Shown: positions 60,040 through 64,000 of the stretch, in pieces | Layout: every line of letters starts with the position of its first letter | Position numbering within the stretch: the stretch's first letter is position 1 | NCBI GenBank assembly: GCA_017626295.1 | Contig: JAGAJB010000002.1 | Location: 124,001-188,000, forward strand | DNA: 64,000 nucleotides | Source: Clostridia bacterium | GTDB taxonomy: Bacteria; Bacillota; Clostridia; Oscillospirales; Acutalibacteraceae | Reading direction: 5' to 3' | Translations under genes and position numbers: made by a program | Notes under the pieces: model-generated | Told to the model about the DNA's origin: nothing | Seen by the model: the letters and a program-made list of their open reading frames with translations, nothing else | Database searches by the model: none

Positions 60040-60163
60040 ATGGGTTTATGTTAAGTTTTATTGTAAATTTATTGAATATTTTATTAATCAAGGGAGAAAA
60101 TGCTAGGGAGAGTGTGTTCGAATCGAATATGCCTAAAATATCTGATTGCTAAGGAGCAGAAAT

Positions 60164-61504
60164 ATGAGGAGTAGTAAAAGACGTTTTGTCAGAACAGTCA
60201 GTTTTTTGAGTGCGCTTGTTCTTGTGCTTACCATATGGGGTTCTGTAAACGCATTTAAACTTGCACAGGCAAAAACGGCTGTGCGTGCTTCAAACGAACG
60301 TGCGCTGACACAGTTGGGCACATACCTTGACGATATAAATCTTAATTTGCAAAAATGTGTTTATTGCGCAAGCGAAAGTATGCTTTCCACCGTAACTTCA
60401 AAACTCTGGCGTTCAAGTTCGTCGGCAAAGGAAAGTTTATCTGAAATTACCGACGGTAATACAGAAATTTCGGGAGTATATAAGTTCCTTTCGCAAGTGG
60501 GTGAATATACACTTGCCCTTAACGAACGAATTGCAAGAGGGGAAAAAATAACAAAAGAAGAAACCGAAAATCTTAATAAACTTCTTGAATATTCGGAAAA
60601 TTTAAGTAACAGCGTAAATTACCTCATAGAACAGGAAGAGAACGGACTTCTTGATTTTGAGGAAGTTAAATCCACTTTACAAAGTGACGGCGATGAAAGA
60701 CTTTACCTCGGTAATGAACTTAACGATGCAAACCAGTCACTTAACGATTATCCCACGCTTATTTACGATGGTCCGTTTTCCGACCATATAGTGAATAAGA
60801 CGTCTGCCGTTACGGAAAACCTTCCTGTTGTAAAAGAGGACGAAGCACGTGAGAAAGCGGCACAGTTTATAGGGGTAAACGGCGACCAACTTCAACTTTT
60901 AAGTAAAACGCAGAATAACCTGAGCACTTATACTTTCTATAATTCCGAATATACCGTTTCCGTAACACAAAAGGGCGGTATTGTAAATTATATGCTTACC
61001 TCACAATATGCGGCACAAATTGAGTTATCTACCGAACAAGCCATAAAAAAGGCGACGGAGTACCTTAATAATCACGGTTACAATAATATTAAAGAGAGTT
61101 ATTATTCCACAACTGACGGTATCTGTACAATTAATTTTTCGTACTACAACAACGGTATAACTTACTATACAGACCTTATTAAAGTGAGTGTAGCCCTTGA
61201 TACAGGTGATATTACCGCATTTGATGCAACGGGATACCTTATGAATCATAAAACCCGCACAGTACCGCAAAACGTGAAATATACGCCCATAGAAGCAAAG
61301 AAATTCATAAAAGAGGGACTGCGTATTCTTTCCTATAAAAAGGTGTTTATTCCTACCGAATGGGAAACGGAAGAATATGCATACGAATACAGATGTGTTG
61401 CCCAAGATGAACAGGAAGTGCTTATTTATATTGACCCTGCAACAGGTGAAGAAAAGGATGTTCTTATACTTCTTTATACCGATGGCGGCGTACTGACAAA
61501 GTAA
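60164..61504 (+). CDS. ypeB: Germination protein YpeB
   Basis: 446 aa. In Bacillus, YpeB stabilises and localises the cortex-lytic enzyme SleB in dormant spores. An N-terminal signal/anchor (TVSFLSALVLVLTIWGSV, residues 12-29) is followed by a long helical region of the YpeB type (LAQAKTAVRASNERALTQL, WRSSSSAKESLSEI). The C-terminal half has PepSY-like repeats (AREKAAQFIGVNGDQL, TEQAIKKATEYLNNHGYNN, EAKKFIKEGLRIL). ATG at 60164 has AAGGAG 7 bases upstream; an in-frame TTG at 60146 is rejected. sleB, usually adjacent, is absent. Confidence 0.92.
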   Translation: MRSSKRRFVRTVSFLSALVLVLTIWGSVNAFKLAQAKTAVRASNERALTQLGTYLDDINLNLQKCVYCASESMLSTVTSKLWRSSSSAKESLSEITDGNTEISGVYKFLSQVGEYTLALNERIARGEKITKEETENLNKLLEYSENLSNSVNYLIEQEENGLLDFEEVKSTLQSDGDERLYLGNELNDANQSLNDYPTLIYDGPFSDHIVNKTSAVTENLPVVKEDEAREKAAQFIGVNGDQLQLLSKTQNNLSTYTFYNSEYTVSVTQKGGIVNYMLTSQYAAQIELSTEQAIKKATEYLNNHGYNNIKESYYSTTDGICTINFSYYNNGITYYTDLIKVSVALDTGDITAFDATGYLMNHKTRTVPQNVKYTPIEAKKFIKEGLRILSYKKVFIPTEWETEEYAYEYRCVAQDEQEVLIYIDPATGEEKDVLILLYTDGGVLTK

Positions 61505-61579
61505 TGAATAATAAAATTCAAAAGGGAAATAATTATAACGGAGTTTTGGGATATGCGGCTCCGGAAAGGACGTGAGTTT

Positions 61580-61879
61580 ATGAGAAAAATTATTACGGTA
61601 GTTTCTGCATTAGTTCTTATTGGTTGCATTGCTGTCATATTCTACGGTTGCGGCGCAAACGATGAAGAAATGACAACTACAACACCTGCGACTACATCTG
61701 CCCCTGCAACCGACAATATCGGTCAGACCGATATGATGGATGCAAACGACGGTATGATTACAGACGTATCCGGTGACGGCGATAACGGTGTTATCGGTGA
61801 CATTGTGACTGATGTATCAGAAGGTGTTTCGAGCGTTGTAACAGATGTTTCAGAAGATGCCTCCGAAATGATGGACTGA
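61580..61879 (+). CDS. Small acidic lipoprotein or secreted peptide
   Basis: 99 aa. The N-terminal export signal MRKIITVVSALVLIGCIAVI contains a lipobox-like LIGC at residues 13-16 (FYGC further on is a weaker alternative). The rest is Thr/Asp/Gly/Ser-rich with no aromatic residues, including a DVSEGVSSVVTDVSEDASE repeat. GGAAAGGACGTG lies upstream of this ATG; an earlier in-frame ATG at 61553 adds a basic stretch and is less likely. It follows ypeB by 75 bases and may be expressed with it. Function unknown. Confidence 0.65.
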   Translation: MRKIITVVSALVLIGCIAVIFYGCGANDEEMTTTTPATTSAPATDNIGQTDMMDANDGMITDVSGDGDNGVIGDIVTDVSEGVSSVVTDVSEDASEMMD

Positions 61880-61909
61880 TTTGCGGTAACGCAGATAACA
61901 ATGCATTAA

Positions 61910-61950
61910 AAACGGCCTTCCGCATAGTTTAACTGTGCGAAAGACCGTTT
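61910..61950. terminator. Convergent terminator hairpin
   Basis: AAACGG...GCATAG pairs with CTGTGC...CCGTTT in a long imperfect stem, with TACTTTTGTTT on the plus side. It lies between the small lipoprotein gene and the minus-strand TPR-like gene. Confidence 0.75.
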
Positions 61951-61958
61951 ACTTTTGT

Positions 61959-64000
61959 TTATTTTACAAGGATTTCCTGTGTGGTAAGTGTTGTGTTGTC
62001 GTCTGAAAGAAGTTTGAATACAACGGTATAGCCGCTGTTTTCAGTACTGGGATATGCGAAAGCATAGGTGTTTTCACCTTCGGTGAGAACAATTCCTTTT
62101 GTGTCGTGGTAACCCATTGAAGTTCTGTAATCAATAGTTAACTTTTTGTTGTAAAGTTCAGGTTCATTAACAACAACGTGGAAATAAATTACCTTTGATT
62201 TATCAACTTCGTTAAGTGCGGTTTTTGTGTCTGTTACACTGTAGTTAACGCAGGAAGTTACGTTTACTGAAAGTTCGTTGGAAGTACCGAGAAGTTTATT
62301 TCTTAAATCGGCACTGTCTTTATACTTTGCACGGGCAAGATCCTTGAGGTAAGTGAGAGTGGTTTCGTTTTCAGCATCAAGGTTTGACGTTACGTAACCG
62401 TACTTTGCTTCGAGAATCTTTGTTGCACTGTCGGAATAATCACCGAGAGTTGTGAGAATTGCGATTGCGCCGTCATAGTCTTTGTTGTTGATTAAGGAAA
62501 CTGCCTTTTTATAAGAGCATTCCTTTATCATATTTGCGCTGTCTGCGTAACCGTCAAGGCTTTCAAAGATTTCAGAGGCTTCATCAAATTTACCAGCGTC
62601 TAAAATCAAAAGTGCTTCGTTATAAATGCAAGAATTTTTCTTGGCTGCACTGTCCTCGTAATCGCCCAAACCTGCAAAGATGGCTTTTGCTTCGGAATAT
62701 TTTTTCTGTGCTTCAAGGGCGCAAGCGTTGTTGTAACGGCACTCAAGAGTTTTTTCTTCCGAATCTTCATAATCGCCTAACTCTGCAAAAACTTCTGCTG
62801 CTTCGGCATATTTCTTTTCGGTTGCAAGTGCTGATGCTTTTTCATAATTTGCCGCATTGAGTTTTGCGGGAACTACCTTTGCGGCAATTAAACCGATAAC
62901 AGCCAATATTACAAGAATTATTGCAACAAAAGGACCGTAACTCTTTTTGTGTTTTACTACGGCTGTGGATTCTTCCGTAGCCTCTACTTTTTCATAAACT
63001 GTCTTTTCCTCAGTTTCTTCAACTTCACCGCTTTGTGCGATTGCTTCAAGTGTATCTGTTTTTGATTCACTTTCTTCAGTTGTTTCTTCGTTGATTTCAA
63101 TTACTGATTCTTCAACAGGTTCTTCTTCAGAAGTTTCTGCCGGTTCTTCGACAGTTTCGGGGATTTCTTCAGTTTCTTCTGAAACAACAACTTCTTCCTT
63201 TTCTTCTGTTTCTGCTTCAATTTCAATTATTTCTGCTTCTTCGGGGATGTTTTCCGTTGTTTCTTCTGTTTCAGAAATATCTGTTTCTTCCTCTTCGGAA
63301 CCTTCATCAACAGGTTGTTCTTCTGTACTTTCTTCTTCGGAATCTTCTTCTGCTTTTTCTTCTACTGCTGCTTCTTTTTCTTCTGCTTCGGAAGATGAAT
63401 ATACATCCTCATATTCTGCAGTTTCTTCGGAACTTTCTGCGGTGGTGTCATTTTGCTCTTCTGAAATATCAGTTTCTTCCTCAACGGGAATTTCAACAGT
63501 TTCGGGAACTATAACTACAACAGTTTCGGTTTGCTGTTCAAATTCATCTTCGTGGTCTTTGAGGCTTTCCTGGAAGAAATCGTAAGCAGCGCTTTTAAGT
63601 TTGTTTGCTATTGTGGGAACACCTTTAATGGAAGCATATCTGCCTTCTTCAAGAAGTTTTGCGAGTTCGTTGAATTTCTCTGCGCTTTCCATAAGGAAAT
63701 CGTATTTCTGCCTGTCTTTTTCAAAGAACATAACAATACAGCGGTAGTAGATTTCAAGATTTTTAATATCTGTTGAAAGAATACCTGTAAATACTGTATG
63801 TGCTTCAATACTCTCTTTGACTTTGTCGAATTTAAGAGTTCCTACCTCGCTTGCGGTTTCAGGCTGAACAAGGTAACAAGTAGAAAATTTAACGCTGATT
63901 TTTTCGGTCGCGCGTTCGTTGTAAGCGTCAGTTAATTCTGTAAGTTTTGCGCGGAATTCCTTTGCTTCGTTCTGGAAGTTGATAATAGTAGCAACTTCTT
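61959..64000 (-). CDS. Large acidic membrane protein with TPR-like repeats (5' end beyond the window)
   Basis: At least 680 aa; the frame is open, without stop, to the right edge, so the first Met seen (63731) is internal. The N-terminal part is helical (about 130 residues). A long Glu/Thr/Ser-rich region (about 63000-63530) has extreme acidity. A membrane segment (FVAIILVILAVIGLIAAKVV) is followed by five repeats of about 36 residues of the type Y-x-x-A-x-x-(I/V)-F-x-x-L-G-D-Y-x-D-S, a TPR/Sel1-like pattern found in clostridial surface proteins. The C-terminal beta domain is about 110 residues. It may be an anchored scaffold; function unknown. Confidence 0.85.
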   Translation of the reverse strand, partial: EVATIINFQNEAKEFRAKLTELTDAYNERATEKISVKFSTCYLVQPETASEVGTLKFDKVKESIEAHTVFTGILSTDIKNLEIYYRCIVMFFEKDRQKYDFLMESAEKFNELAKLLEEGRYASIKGVPTIANKLKSAAYDFFQESLKDHEDEFEQQTETVVVIVPETVEIPVEEETDISEEQNDTTAESSEETAEYEDVYSSSEAEEKEAAVEEKAEEDSEEESTEEQPVDEGSEEEETDISETEETTENIPEEAEIIEIEAETEEKEEVVVSEETEEIPETVEEPAETSEEEPVEESVIEINEETTEESESKTDTLEAIAQSGEVEETEEKTVYEKVEATEESTAVVKHKKSYGPFVAIILVILAVIGLIAAKVVPAKLNAANYEKASALATEKKYAEAAEVFAELGDYEDSEEKTLECRYNNACALEAQKKYSEAKAIFAGLGDYEDSAAKKNSCIYNEALLILDAGKFDEASEIFESLDGYADSANMIKECSYKKAVSLINNKDYDGAIAILTTLGDYSDSATKILEAKYGYVTSNLDAENETTLTYLKDLARAKYKDSADLRNKLLGTSNELSVNVTSCVNYSVTDTKTALNEVDKSKVIYFHVVVNEPELYNKKLTIDYRTSMGYHDTKGIVLTEGENTYAFAYPSTENSGYTVVFKLLSDDNTTLTTQEILVK

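Noticed and set aside
63091..63585. Ser-rich open frame on the plus strand
   Set aside because: It is the complement of the Glu-rich block of the minus-strand TPR-like gene (GAA/TTC symmetry), with no ribosome site.

Overview
The window looks like chromosomal DNA of a low-GC, endospore-forming clostridial Firmicute, probably an uncultured gut or rumen Oscillospiraceae/Ruminococcaceae-type organism. The evidence is a Tyr-type T-box leader, the hrcA-grpE-dnaK-dnaJ operon with a CIRCE operator, L27 with the Firmicutes N-terminal extension next to its processing protease Prp, sporulation or germination genes (spoIIR, yabP, yabQ, ypeB), and carbohydrate genes (domain-permuted GH3, GH13, uxaA/uxaB, polysaccharide deacetylase). 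The species assignment is inference. I saw no phage, insertion sequence, integrase or CRISPR array.

Layout. 1-7.5 kb: GH3 beta-glucosidase; a small membrane protein gene; a T-box-controlled sodium/solute symporter; a divergent pair (51-residue membrane protein / XRE regulator) sharing operators, with a terminator in the membrane-protein leader; tRNA-Thr; and a Fic-fold protein behind a duplicated palindromic operator. 7.5-18.8 kb: rsmE and an RsmF-like methyltransferase, parA-parB-serS, rlmB, a P-type-ATPase-like protein that has lost its catalytic motifs, a sugar-type oxidoreductase and a Thr-rich surface protein. 18.8-23.3 kb (minus): transporter-uxaB-uxaA hexuronate operon with a perfect 44-bp tandem duplication at the uxaB start. 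23.4-25.6 kb: PP2C-like phosphatase, trmB, about 450 bp of structured non-coding DNA, and an isolated 5S rRNA gene. 25.6-35 kb: FGGY kinase, mgsA, hisS, cyclase, rqcP, hpf, serC-serA, aldo/keto reductase, ylmH. 35-42.6 kb (minus): heat-shock operon, small XRE gene (plus), rplU-prp-rpmA, and a pseudouridine synthase behind a long structured leader. 42.8-49.6 kb: PHP phosphatase, ispE, spoIIR, fumarase alpha subunit, and yabP-yabQ-divIC-S1 protein in the gene order known from Bacillus. 49.8-64 kb: FnIII-polysaccharide deacetylase, GH13, galE, a Thr/Pro-tailed membrane protein, class B sortase, thiI and its cysteine desulfurase, ypeB, a small lipoprotein, and a large acidic TPR-like membrane protein running off the right edge.

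How the genes fit together. Most of the window is housekeeping: tRNA and rRNA modification, translation, protein folding, chromosome segregation. Spore genes and polysaccharide or hexuronate use are added to this. The most unusual material is non-coding: a mirror-symmetric array of sequence-diverse mini-hairpins with a constant 7-bp linker (25098-25277); a dispersed repeat built the same way with a GATTATA linker; and three leaders with terminator-like hairpins. The most unusual protein is the apparently dead P-type ATPase at 13788-16286.
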